Source: Turnera subulata (taxonomy: Eukaryota > Streptophyta > Magnoliopsida > Malpighiales > Passifloraceae). Taken from it: a DNA stretch of 64,000 nucleotides. The DNA lies in contig JAKUCV010004356.1 in assembly GCA_028386065.3 (NCBI GenBank), forward strand, positions 22,389 through 86,388. The letters are read 5' to 3'. Positions within the stretch are counted from its first letter, which is position 1. Each line of letters opens with the position of its first letter. The position numbers and the translations under genes were made by a program. Under the pieces are notes generated by a model. It made no database searches and was not told the DNA's origin. It worked only from the letters and a program-made list of their open reading frames with translations. Shown here piece after piece: positions 10,472 through 21,800 of the stretch.

Positions 10472-10849
10472 CTATTGAGTTACTTGCTTCTCTAGGTCTT
10501 TTACAAGATTTTGTACATTTTTCATGTGAGGGAACAGCTCCGCGCACGCTAGTTCGATTTGCGCCACCGCCGAGCTGATCTTCCTCAGCGAGATGTTCAG
10601 TTGCGTCAGCTTCTGTTGCGGAGTGCTGCTCTCAGCTACCGTCTTGCCTTTCTTGTCATCAGCTTTCTTGGGGACTCGCTTCTTTCGTCGTTTTGGGGAA
10701 AAGACCAAGTGTTCCTTCAGGCCGACGATGTTCGTCTTGAACCGTTTCTTTGGAGGCTCTTCATCGGAGCTTGTCAGGAAAGCAGTGCCGCCGATGTAGC
10801 TGTTGTTCTCAGAGTCAGAGGTAGTCCTTGATCTCAGTGGAGAGTCCAT
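10472..10849 (-). CDS. Antisense aORF1 of element A, basic coiled-coil protein
   Basis: A 125-residue protein beginning MDSPLRSRTTSDSE. An in-frame ATG 8 codons upstream (10873) also exists, but it lies close to the TATA-like TTATAAATA (about 10890), so the MDSPL start is preferred and is shared with element B. Order: Ser/Thr/Asp-rich head, basic clusters KKRFK and RRKKR that look like nuclear localisation signals, then a C-terminal amphipathic helix with heptad-like hydrophobics over the last ~45 residues. The homologue in element B (47877-48275) is alignable along its length. An AATAAA lies about 45 bases past the stop. No known family is recognised. It could be a captured host gene or an old accessory gene of the element lineage. 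Confidence 0.65.
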   Translation of the reverse strand: MDSPLRSRTTSDSENNSYIGGTAFLTSSDEEPPKKRFKTNIVGLKEHLVFSPKRRKKRVPKKADDKKGKTVAESSTPQQKLTQLNISLRKISSAVAQIELACAELFPHMKNVQNLVKDLEKQVTQ

Positions 10850-10966
10850 GACTGTGTGTGAGTTGCCAGTCATGAGGTTTGGTATTTATAAGCGGATGAG
10901 ATGTCGCTTAAGGGTATAAGCGGTATCTCATGTTGAGGTTGGACACTTGGCAGAGTGTGCCAGAAT

Positions 10967-10993
10967 CTTATCGTGGTAGGACCCACGGATAAG
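10967..10993 (+). promoter_or_regulatory. Conserved hairpin upstream of the polypurine tract
   Basis: CTTATCGTGG...CCACGGATAAG is a near-perfect inverted repeat with a short loop. The same sequence sits upstream of the polypurine tract at 18867-18893 and, on the minus strand, at about 47735-47760 in element B. Conservation across diverged elements suggests a role in RNA processing or reverse transcription. Confidence 0.55.
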
Positions 10994-11000
10994 ACGGAAT

Positions 11001-11033
11001 TTCGAGGACGAAATTTTTTTAAGGTGGGTAGAC
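11001..11033 (+). promoter_or_regulatory. Polypurine tract of element A
   Basis: GAGGACGAAAT then AAGGTGGGTAGAC runs directly into the 3' LTR TGTAAC. This wording is typical of Tekay-type chromoviruses and primes plus-strand DNA. Confidence 0.8.
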
Positions 11034-11337
11034 TGTAACAACCCGGGTAAAATTTTAGATTTTTACCGGGACTGTAGAAGTCGTTTTACCGTGATTTACT
11101 GTTGAATTAATCTTGGGTAATTAATTCAAGGTAAATCGGGAGTTGTTTTTCGAAACCGAGGGTTTTCCCGCGCTCGTGATTTTTCCGTGGATTTATCGGA
11201 ACTAAGTTGGTATTTTTCGAGTTTCGGAATTTCTCAGAAAATCACACCGGAAAATAACTAAGGGGTATCAGTTATTTTTTGGTCCGGATCGGACCCGCCT
11301 GCATTATTGATTATCACATGTTTAATAGTTAAACACG

Positions 11338-11349
11338 GTTTATAAAAAG
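11338..11349 (+). promoter_or_regulatory. LTR TATA box
   Basis: TTTATAAAAAGG stands immediately before the purine-rich tract. The same box precedes the tract at 24650-24662. Transcripts would begin with an almost pure A/G leader of about 250 bases. Confidence 0.6.
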
Positions 11350-12598
11350 GAGGAATCTGCAGAAGAGGGGAAGAAGAGAAGAGACGGAGAGGAGAAGAAA
11401 AAAAAGAAAAAAAAGAGAGAAAAAGAAAAAGAGGGAAAAGAAGAAAAGAGAGAAAAAAAAAGAGAAAGAAAAAGGAAAAAAAAAAAAGAAAGGAAGAAGG
11501 AAAAAAAAAAAAGAGAAGAGAGGAACTGGAAAAAAAAATAGAAGAGAAAAAAAAAGAGAAAAAAAAGAGAAGGAAAAACAAAGAAAATCAGAAAAGAAAA
11601 GAAAAGAAGAAAATAGAAGAAAAGAAAAGAAATTACAGAAAATGAAAAAAAAGAGGAACCGGGCCACTGTTCATCATCACCTCCACCGTCACTGTGCTCG
11701 CCGTGACGATCCGTGCCGTTTCGAGCTCCACTGCCGCCATCAGCACGCTCGCCGTGCCATCGCGAGCTCACCCCCGTCGTCGCCGAGCTGATACGCCGCC
11801 GGATCCGCCCTGACGCGCCTTAGACCCGTCGGCAGACCCGCGGATCTGCCTCTCCTCCGCCCTGCTCAGCCACCGCGCCGCCTCGCGCCGAGGTTGCACC
11901 GCCTATGGAGTCGCCTCAGCGTGCCGACCTCGCGCCAGCGTCTTCCTCGCGCTCGCCTTCCTTCTCCCGCCGTCGCGTTGCGTCGACCCGAGGTGAGCAG
12001 CCCGCGACCCGCGTCCGACCCGTTTTGACTGGTCGGGTCGCGCCTAGGTCCTATTTAGTTTGGGCTGGGTTTTGCGTGGGTTGGGTTGAGAGGTGTTGGG
12101 CCGGACTGGGCGTGGGCCTGTGTTCGGGCCTGCTGCCTTGGTCTGGGCCGACACTATTCAGCCCAGTCCGATTTATTTTATTTTATTTTATTTTAAATTT
12201 AACAAAACTATATATATATTTTCTGGTATATAAATTTTGAAAAAAACATTGTATAGTTATTTTGAGGAAATTGTGGCCAATCTAATTCTGGTATTTTGAG
12301 TAAAATATAAATACATTTACTTTGATAAATAATTAAGTTTTGTTTTGGAAAAACTAATATTACTTGGAAAAATATATAAATATCATGAAATTAATTTCTG
12401 GAAATTTAATATGTGCATTATTTTCTCTGGAAATTATAGTTGAGGAATTTATATATATATAGGTACTTTGGAAATTAAAGGTAATTATATTTTGTGTTGG
12501 AAATAATATTATATATTGGGAAAAAGATAAATACTATATATGTATTTTCTAGAAATTATAAATAGGTTATTATTTTTCTGGAAAATTATGATGATTAT

Positions 12599-15383
12599 TG
12601 AAGCGCCCCGGCCCGTATTTACCGTACACAGTAAACACGAGCCGGAACTGTGACAACCCAACCAAAATAATCCAGCATACAGTGTAAACAACAATAACTC
12701 GGGCCCAACGGCCCAACATGATAAACATCACAAATAACAATACCGGCCCAGTGGCCCAACAACAATAATATAATGCACAGCGGAAGACTTATAAAACTCA
12801 CTAACACTGTATGCGACACAGATGCAAACTATGGATCCAAGCCCTGTCCAAGGGAATACGCCGCAGCCTGTCTGGAATGCACCAAACCTGTACAACAAAT
12901 AACTCATCCTACGGGATGAAAGCCCGCAGGTGAGGGGTGAGTCCGAAGTGCTCACCGACGAAGGAAAGACCAACAGTATGAACACTAAAAATTACTCAAG
13001 GCAAGCACAACAGCCAAAAACCGCCAAATACATACCAAATCGAAAGGCTGGACCCAAATCCCGGTCCAAGACCAAAAAGACTCAATAAAATCCAATTATC
13101 CAATTTTATCTTTCCGGGCCCCGTCACGGATAAGCTAGGGTCGTACCAGGTTATCAACCTGTTCCTGGTGCCAGATCAAAAAGAACCCGGGATCAACATC
13201 CCAATATCAAACTCAGGGATCAACATCCCAATCAAACCAGCATCAACATGCCCATCACAAGTAACCCAGATCATAGCACCACAAAACAGTCACAAACCAT
13301 CCGGTCGTACCTCTACTTACCACGTGACAATTATATACTGTCATCAAAAACCAAACTCACAGGGATCGACATCCCTAACCAAAGTACCGAGGATCGACAT
13401 CCTCATCACAATTCATTAATTATTCCATTATATTTATTCCAAAGGTCACAGAAAGTCGACACGGGGATAAACATCCCAAAAATACCAAATAAGCACCGGG
13501 ATAGACATCCCGAGCCAAAACACAACAAAACCACAGCATCCAACAGTGCAACAACACCAAACACAATAACCGAGTAATAAGGCACATATTGAAGGAAATC
13601 CATCCTCACCTTGGCCGATTACTCAACTTCGGAAATAATGACCGGTACGACGCCGGCTCCTCGGGAAACTGCCCGATATCCGAACCTATACATCAAAACA
13701 TTATATACACACAAACGCACATAATCGGTATACTATGATGCCAATACTACGAATTACCCATCCCGGTTCTTATCCTTTATTATTATCATTTATCGAAAAT
13801 AATTAACCGTACGTATTTCCGAATATAATTTCGGTACCATACTTTAATTAAAACTCTTTCAAAATATATTTTCATAAAATAATTATAATTTCCAAAATAA
13901 TAATTTCTATAATTTTTCTCCAGAAAATAATAACCTATTTATAATTTTCAGAAAATATAAATAGTATTTATCTTTTCTAAATACATATACAATTTAATTT
14001 TCCAACACAAAATATAATTAACTTTAATTTCCAAAATACATACTCATATACATATACCAAAATAATAATTTTCCAGCCAAAATAATATACATATGAATTT
14101 CCAGAAATTAATTTCATGGCATATATATAATTTTCAGAATATATATATCATGGTATAAAACATAATAATAATGTTCAAACAAAATATAATTATATTAATT
14201 TTCCAAGAATCAAAATAAATATTTTTCTCCCAAAATACCATGATTAAAACTGTCCATAATTTTTCAAAACAAGTATATATTTTTTTAAATTAAATACCAG
14301 TAATTATATAACAGATTTATTTTTATATATATATATAATTAAAAAGAAAAAAAATAACAAAGCCAACCCGGATCCAACCCAGGCGGCGCGACCCGGCAAG
14401 GAAATGGGTAAAACCGTTGCTCACCTCGGGTTGATCAGCAGAGGCGGCGGTCGGTGGCGCGACGCAGCGCGAGGGTCGGCTCAAGAGACGCGGCGAGAGG
14501 CGGCGACTCGAGGGAGGCCGAGGAAGAGGCGCGACGTCGCCGGCAGGAGACTCGAGGCGCGAGGAAGACAGATCCACGGGTTCTCCGCCGGGTCAACGGC
14601 GCGTCAAGGCAGCTCCGGCGGTGTAAGGCGACGGCGACAGCAGGGGTGAGGTCGCGCCGGCGTAACGAAGCTCCTGGTGGCGGCGGTGCGTCGAGAGGAG
14701 GCCGGGAACGGCGGCGTGTGCACAGTACCCCTTGGGTTGACGGTGAACAGTGACCCGGTTCCTCTTTTTTTTTTTTTTTCTTTTTCTATTTTTCTTCTTT
14801 TTTTTCTTTCTATTTTCTTTCTATTTTTTCTAATTTTCGATTTTTCCTCTTTTTTTTCTTTCTTTTTTTTTTTTCCTCCCTCTCTGATTTCTCTTTTTTT
14901 TTTTTCTATTTTTCTCTGTTTTTGTTTTTATTATTTTTTTTCTATTTTTTCTTTTTTTTCTCTTTTCTTCTTTTCTCTCTTTTTCTTTTTTCCTCTCCTT
15001 TTTCTCTCTTTCTTTTTTTTTCTTCTGCTCTCCCACCGGCTGTCCTCTCTATTATATAACTGAAAAATTTACTATTTTACACGTGAATTCAATAATACAA
15101 TTCGTCCGTATTACGGGCGAATCCGATCCGGACCAGAAAATAATAGATACCTCCTTAGTTATTTTCCAGTGTGATTTTCCGAGAAATTCCGAAACCCGAA
15201 AAAATACCAACTTAGTTCCGAAAAATCCACGGGAAAATCACGAGCGCGGGAAAACTCTCGGTTTCGAAAAACGACTCCCGATTTACCTTGAATTAATTAC
15301 CCAAGATTAATTCAACAGTAAATCACGGTAAATAGACTTTTACAGTCCGGTAAAAATCCAAAATTTTTACCCGGGCTGTTACA
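12599..15383 (-). mobile_element. Family-A solo LTR nested in the 3' LTR
   Basis: Inverted relative to its host LTR. It starts TGAAGCGCCCC and ends CCCGGGCTGTTACA on the plus strand and is flanked by the perfect 5-bp duplication ATTAT (12594-12598 and 15384-15388). Removal of the unit and one ATTAT restores the host LTR exactly. No interior and no second LTR remain, so it is a solo LTR left by LTR-LTR recombination after insertion. Contains the dyad array (about 13190-13520), a GC-rich block (14380-14750), a C/T-rich tract (14762-15030) and the LTR head. The longer open frames here are compositional. Confidence 0.92.
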
Positions 15384-17529
15384 ATTATTATTTTGAAAGA
15401 TTATAATTATTTTATGAAAATATTTTGAAAAATAGTTTTAATTAAAGTATGGTACCGAAGTAGTATTCGGAAATACGTACGGTTAATATTTTCGGTAAAA
15501 GATGGAAATAACGGATATGAATCGGGATGGGATTAATTCGCAGTTTGGGCATCATAGTATACCGATTATGTGCATTTATGTGTATATGTTGTTTTGATGT
15601 TTAGGTTTGGATATCGGGCAGTTTCCCGAGGAGCCGGCGTCGGACCGGTCATTATTTTCGGAGTTGAGCAATCGGCCAAGGTGAGGATGGATTTCCTTCG
15701 ATATGTGCCTATATTACTCGGTTATTGTGTTAGTAGATTATTGCACTGTTGGTTGCATTGTTGTGATTGTTGTCGGGATGTTTATCCCAGTATTTGGTTT
15801 GGGTATTTTGGGATGTTTATCCCCGTGTTGATTTTCTGTGTCCTTTGGATTAAGTATAACGGACTAATAATAAATTGTGAAAGGATGTCGATCCTTGATT
15901 TTGGATAGGGATGTCTATCCCGGTATCCTGATTAGGGATGTCGATCCCTACGATTTGGTTTTGACGACGATAAATAATTGTCACGTGGTAAGTAGAGGTA
16001 CGACCGGATGGTTAGTGACTGTTTTGTGGTGGCCATGATCTGGGTTCGTGTGATAAGCATGTCTATGCTTGGGATGTCTATCCCGGTTTGTTATATTTGG
16101 GATGTCTATCCCTGGGTTCTTTTTGATCTGGCACCAGGAACAGGTTGATAACCTGGTACGGCCCTAGCTTATCCGTGACGGGGCCCGGAAAAGATAGAAT
16201 TGGATAATTGGATTTTACTTGAGTCTTTTCGGTTTTGGACCGGTTTTGGGTCGAGTCTTTTGGTTGGACTGTTCAGCCCGTGTTTTTGACTTGAGTAATT
16301 TCAGTGTTCATATTGATGGTCTTTCCTTCGTCGGTGAGCACTTCGGACTCACCCCTCACCTGCGGGCTTTCATCCCGTAGGATGAGTTACTTTTGGTACA
16401 GGTTGATGCATTCCAGACAGGCTGCAGCGTTATCCCTTGGACAGGGCTTGGATCCATAGTTTGCATCAGTGTCGCATACAGTGTTTAGTGAGTTGTTAAG
16501 TCTTCCGTTGTGCATTATTTTGTTATTATTGGGCCATTGGGCTGATTATGTTATTACTGACGTTATTATTTTTGGGCTGTTGAGCCCGTGTTACTGTTGT
16601 ATACACTGTATGCTGGGTTCATTTTGGTTGGGTCGTCACAGTTCCGGCACGTGTTTACTGTGTACGGTAAATACGGGTCGGGGCGTTTCATCTACAGTTT
16701 TTTTTTAAAAAAACTTTTCTTCCCATTAGGAGTGCTCCAATTTTCCAATTCTTTCCTCAAATGCTTAAAATGCAATTACTTATTTGCCCTTTTTTGTTGA
16801 CAATTTTAAATATTGGCAAACCATAAATTCTATGGTGAGCAATATTTGATTATGTTGAGGGCAGGGATAGATGTACAACATCATTGTTAAGAACAATCCA
16901 AAATGGTACAAGATTTTTTTGTAATATACTATTTATTTCGTTATTTATTAAGAGATACTATTTACCTTATGCACAATAGTACAAGAATTTTATTCAGTGC
17001 CATATTATCATGTGATGAGCTAGAATTGATAGAAGAAAAAATTTAAAAAACTTACTTAAGTTATATCTCATTTATCGATGTAATTTATGGTGAGTAAAAT
17101 TTTTTGAAAACGTTAATAGCTTTTATCAGTTGGACTTTTTAAAAATTTGGTTAATACTTATAAGATACTCCAGGAATAAGTTTTTGCACTTGAGTTGTGG
17201 CATTGACTAAAATTTTAACGGGCACTCTCCAAGTTTATTCAGTTACGAACCTAATCATAGAATTAATTATATTAATAATAATTAAATTATTTAAATATAT
17301 ATAATGATAACTAAATTATTTTAGTATATACAATGAATGTTATTATTTAATTATTCAATCAAATTGAGAGGTCTCAAGATTCATGATACTCTCATATATT
17401 TATAAATATATATTTAAATTGACATACAAATTAGTTAATAAAGAAATTATAATTAGATTTTTTATTTGAAATAACATTAATAATGCACAAAACTGAAATT
17501 CCCGCAGCAAGGCGCGGGCATGCAGCTAA

Positions 17530-17803
17530 TAAATACTAAATCAAGAAAAGAAACATGTACGTTCAGGATAAATCATTGAGAGTGTTGAGAAAGCGTTTAA
17601 GATCCAATTTCGGGATTTGGAGGTTCATGCTTAATAGTGAACTCATCAAGAAATCTGCAAGAGTGGTGGGTACATTGAATTACCAGAAAACTTAAATTAA
17701 AGGTGTATATTGTAAATTAAAGATTAATTAGTGAATCCATGGCATGCCAATTGGGAAAGCTCCTGTTTACAATAATTTTGTAGGAGTTGCTGTATACTCC
17801 CTC
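17530..17803. other. Unassigned DNA between Helitron end and LTR
   Basis: About 270 bases of moderately AT-rich sequence with no coding signal or repeat that I recognise. Probably host DNA. Confidence 0.4.
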
Positions 17804-18866
17804 TGTGAAACGCCAGTATCCCAAATTATCAAATTGAATTAATTATAACATGTGAAATAACCAAATTGTCCTTTCTACCCGGGATACGATACAAACAACA
17901 TAAATCAATATACAATTATACAATAAATTAAATAACGAGTATGCAGTGAAAGACAATACATATAACAACATGTATGCAGTGAACTCTATGGATCCTTTCC
18001 GAGGAGGAAAGCACCACCTACTGATATGCGCCACTGCTCAATGAGCAGTTAACCTGTAAAAGACTGTGAGGGGGTGAGACCAACCACTGTCTCACCGCAA
18101 ATAAATAAACCAGAGTATACAAATACAAATCGACCACAAATACACCGGGATCCGGCAATAGCAACCACAGTGCACACACAAGTCACAATGCGCATCACAA
18201 GTCATCATCATACTTCAAACCATCACTTGTCTTAAATCACCTTATTATCGATGTACTTTATTGTTATTAGGGTTGAATATTTTATTGCGATTAGGGTTGA
18301 ATATTTTATTAGGGCCCTCTACTGTGTGCGTCGAGCTCGGTTCCGTCTGAACAGACAACCAGGAATATTTTATGATGACCTTGTTGTTGAATGCTATTTG
18401 CCGCTTGTTTGGTATTGTTGATTGTTGCTTGTAAGTCGATTCTGCTTACTGAGTTTATACTCACCCCCTATTTTCTCCCCTTGTTTTGCAGGTACGAGTT
18501 TGAGGGTACGGGTTATAGGTCGATGGGTATAGCCGAGTCGGTTTTTATTTATTATTAAATTGTGTACATTAATATGAGGAGATTGTGTTTATGTATAAAA
18601 TGAGTTAGTGCCCTTTGTAGCAAGAGCTTTATGACACTAGTGGAGTTGTCTTTTATTAATTGGTGTTGATACTGTTTTTGTTATCTTTGCTGCCTTGCCT
18701 TTACTTGTTGATACGCTTCCGTTGATGCTGCGCATTTCTTTGTTGGTAACCCGCGAGGCAGAGGCAGCGAGCTTCTGGCTGAGTTGACGAAAGGCCTTTG
18801 GGTGCCTTGTGGCACAAAGTAGGTGCACATGGTGCCTGGCCGGTCGCGCTAGGCGGGGGCGTGACA
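17804..18866 (-). mobile_element. Approximately 1.06 kb LTR of a different family
   Basis: Read on the minus strand it runs TGTCACGCCCCCGCC to ACTGGCGTTTCACA, a TG...CA unit with a TGTCACGCCCC start common in plant Ty3/gypsy LTRs. It shares with family B the GGGCCCTCTACTGTG block near its middle. The flanking pentamers (CCCTC and CTTAT) do not match, so it is either a rearranged solo LTR or one end of a deleted element. Its right edge directly abuts the interior end of a family-A element. Confidence 0.6.
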
Positions 18867-21800
18867 CTTATCGTGGTAGGACCCACGGATAAGACGGAAT
18901 TTCGGGGACGAAATTCTTTTTAAGGTGGGTAGACTGTAACAGCCCGAGTAAAATTTTTGATTTTTACTGGGACTGTAAATGTCTTTTTTACTGTGATTTA
19001 CTGTTGAATTAATCTTGGGTAATTATTTCAAGGTAAATCGGGTGCCGTTTTTTGTAACCGAGCTTTGTTCCACGCACAGGATTTTCTCACGGATTTTACG
19101 AATCAGTATGGGGTTTTCGGGTCCGGACGGTACACGGACGGTACACGATACAACTGTACAGAAATGCATCACATGTCATGCACAATCCTTTCTGCACTCG
19201 AGTGATTTCTTCTCCTGCTCACCCGTGGAACCTGCTCCTCGCCCGTGAACTTGTGTTTCTTGAACAGGGAACACGTGAAGGCTCGTGAAGATTTTCTGTG
19301 AACTCGTATTCACCCGTGCATGTCGTAATCTGCACCACGTCGTCTATAAAACCCATCTCCTGCATGGTGCATGAACCACACACGCAGAAACCACACAGCT
19401 TTTCTTCTTCTTCCTCACGATCACGACCGCCATCCACCATCACCAAGCCTACCCTCCACCTCTCGCTCACTGCCGTCCACCACACTCCACCATCACCTCC
19501 TCGCGGCGCCACTCTCTCCCCATCTCCATCACCACCCTTCCTCGCTCGACACCGCCGCCCTGCAACTTCCCACACGCCCGACGAGCTCACCACCTTCACG
19601 CCAACCGTCACCACCGACGACTGCAGTTCCAGCCGACGACGCCGCCGCCTCGTCTTTTCCCTCACGTCTCCTTCCCCGTGCCGTCAGCTCGTGCCGCCCT
19701 GCCTCGTCACGCCGCGCCGGTTGCAGGTAAACCCAAGGAAGAAGACGCAACCCGTTTTCTGCAACCGGGTCGCGGGTCGGGCCGGGTTGACCCGACGGGT
19801 CCTCGGCATGGTCCAAGACCTGTGCTGTACACGGGCCGGCCCGCACTGTGAACAGGCCTGTTACTGTTCATCTAGGCCGGTACTGTTCATCTGGCCTGGT
19901 ACTGTTCACGGGGCCAGCCTTTAAAAAAATATATACATATATATAAAAATAATAATAAAATCTGGAAAATATATTAAGGTAAATTTTTGGAAAATAATTT
20001 ATAAAAGTACTATTGGAAAATACATATGGTTAATATGAAATTTTGGGAAAGAAAATAATTAATACTTATACATATAGGAATAATTTGGAAAAAATATATA
20101 TATGAGGATTATATAATCACTGGGAGATAAATACATTGTATTTTGTAGAAATAAATAGAGAAATTATCATGTTATATTATTTTCAAGAAACTAAGATAAT
20201 TATAATATGAACTAAGTCCTTTGCAAAATTACTATATAGTAACTATTTTAGAAAAGATTACATATACTGTAAAAGTATTTTGGAAAGTATAAACATACGT
20301 TATATTTTTAGGAAAATTATGTTATAGAAATTATATTTTTGGAAAGGTAAAATTATTTTAAGTAAATAATTTTGGAAATGTATATCTTCCTAGGAAAATT
20401 ATTGTATGATAATCATATTTTTGGGAAACCATAAATACCTTCATAAAAGGATTTTGGAAAGAGATTAAATTAAGGTATTAAATACCGAAGTAATATTCGG
20501 ATATACGTACGATATATTATTTTCGGAAAAAGGTTTAATTATGGTAAAAAAAGATAATAAAGGCTATAAACCGGGATGGGTTTATTTCGCAGTATTGGCA
20601 TCATAGTATGCCGATTATGTGCATTTATGTGTATATATTGTTTTGTTGTATAGGTTCGGATATCGGGCAGTTTCCCGAGTAGCCGGCGTCGGACTGGTCA
20701 TTGTCTCCGGAGTTGAGTAATCGGCCAAGGTGAGGATGGATTTCCTGCGAAATTAAGGTATTAAATACCGAAGTAATATTCGGATATACGTACGATATAT
20801 TATTTTTGGAAAAAGGTTTAATTATGGTAAAAAAAGATAATAAAGGCTATAAATCGGGATGGGTTTATTTCGCAGTATTGGCATCATAGTATACCGATTA
20901 TGTGCATTTATGTGTATATATTGTTTTGTTGTATAGGTTCGGATATCAGGCAGTTTCCCGAGTAGCCGGCGTCGGACCGGTCATTGTCTCCGGAGTTGAG
21001 TAATCGGCCAAGGTGAGGATGGATTTCCTTCATTATGTGCCTATATTACTCGGTTATTGTGCTTGATGTTTATTGCACTGTTGATGATTGCATCTGTTGT
21101 GATTGTTGTCGGGATGTTTATCCCAGTATTTTGATTTGGTTTTTGGGATGTTTATCCCCGTGTTGATTTTCAGTGTCTTTGGCCATGAGAATAATGGACT
21201 AATTAATAAATTGTGATAAGGATGTCGATCCTTGATTTTGGATAGGGATGTCTATCCCGGTATTTTGGTTAGGGATGTTGATCCCTGCGATTTGATTTTG
21301 ATGATGATAATTTCATTGTCACGTGATAAGTAGTGGTACGACTCGATGGTTTAAGACTGTTTCGTGGTGGCCGTGACCTGGGTTACTTGTGATAAGCATG
21401 TCTATGCTTGGGATGCCTATCCTGTGATTATTTTTGGGATGTCTATCCCTGGGTTCGTATTTTTGGGATGTCGATCCCTGGGTTCTCTGGATTTGGTCTG
21501 GCACCCGGAATATATTGATAACCAGGTCTGACCCCTAGCTTATTCGTGACGGGGCCCGGAAAGATAAAATTGGAAAAATTGGATTTTTATTTGAGTCTTT
21601 TGGCATTGGATCGGTTTTGGGTCTTGTCTTTCGGTTTGGTATGTATTTGGTGGTTTTTACCTGTTTTTGGACCTTGAGTTATTATAGTTGCATATTGATT
21701 GTCTATCCTTCGTCGGTGAGCACTTCGGACTCACCCCTCACCTGCGGGCTTTCATCTCGTAGGATGGATCATTTGTGGTACAGGATTGGTGCATTCCAGA

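Larger units (their letters stand above)
6099..16690 (+). mobile_element. Element A: complete non-autonomous LTR retrotransposon
   Basis: Two family-A LTRs (6099-8666 and 11034-16690, the latter enlarged by a nested solo LTR) flank a 2.37 kb interior. The 5-bp target duplication TCTAC is perfect (6094-6098 and 16691-16695). The interior starts with a primer-binding motif and ends with a polypurine tract preceded by GAGGACGAAAT, the arrangement seen in Ty3/gypsy chromoviruses of the Tekay type. There is no protease, RT, RNase H or integrase, and gag is reduced to a start-codon remnant. Instead two minus-strand genes fill the interior. The LTRs are very similar apart from a promoter-region deletion, so insertion was fairly recent. 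Confidence 0.92.
11034..16690 (+). repeat. Element A 3' LTR (family A), split by a solo LTR
   Basis: Parts 11034-12598 and 15389-16690 rejoin seamlessly to match the 5' LTR; the net length is about 2.87 kb. It retains the promoter region missing from the 5' LTR: TTTATAAAAAGG at 11338-11349 followed by a purine tract to about 11655. The dyad array recurs in the right part (about 15777-16115). The LTR ends GGGGCGTTTCA before the TSD TCTAC. Confidence 0.88.
6022..17529 (+). mobile_element. Non-autonomous Helitron split by element A
   Basis: The left part (6022-6098) starts with a TATACTATATACTAAAAC-like sequence resembling plant Helitron 5' ends. Element A then intervenes (6099-16690 with TSD TCTAC), and the right part (16691-17529) is AT-rich and non-coding. 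It ends with a hairpin CCCGC-N8-GCGGG (17501-17518) and CTAA before T (17526-17530). Removing element A and one TSD copy leaves a unit of about 0.9 kb without Rep/helicase genes. The hairpin-to-CTRR spacing is shorter than usual, and the exact 5' base is uncertain because it abuts the preceding Helitron end. Confidence 0.45.

Noticed and set aside
11258..11771. Long Phe/Ser-rich or Lys/Arg/Glu-rich open frames over the purine and pyrimidine tracts (also near 1805-2092, 14677-15063, 24098-25156, 27292-27667, 63195-63569)
   Set aside because: They exist only because A/G or C/T runs lack stop codons. There are no domains, the content is mirrored on both strands, and they lie in LTRs.
17804..18866. 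Clean solo LTR with target duplication
   Set aside because: LTR termini are visible but the flanking pentamers differ, so only an LTR of unresolved history is claimed.
19298..19924. 208-codon Ser/Pro/Thr-rich plus frame
   Set aside because: It lies in the GC-rich block of a family-A LTR, overlaps long frames on the other strand and has no recognisable domain. Composition explains it.
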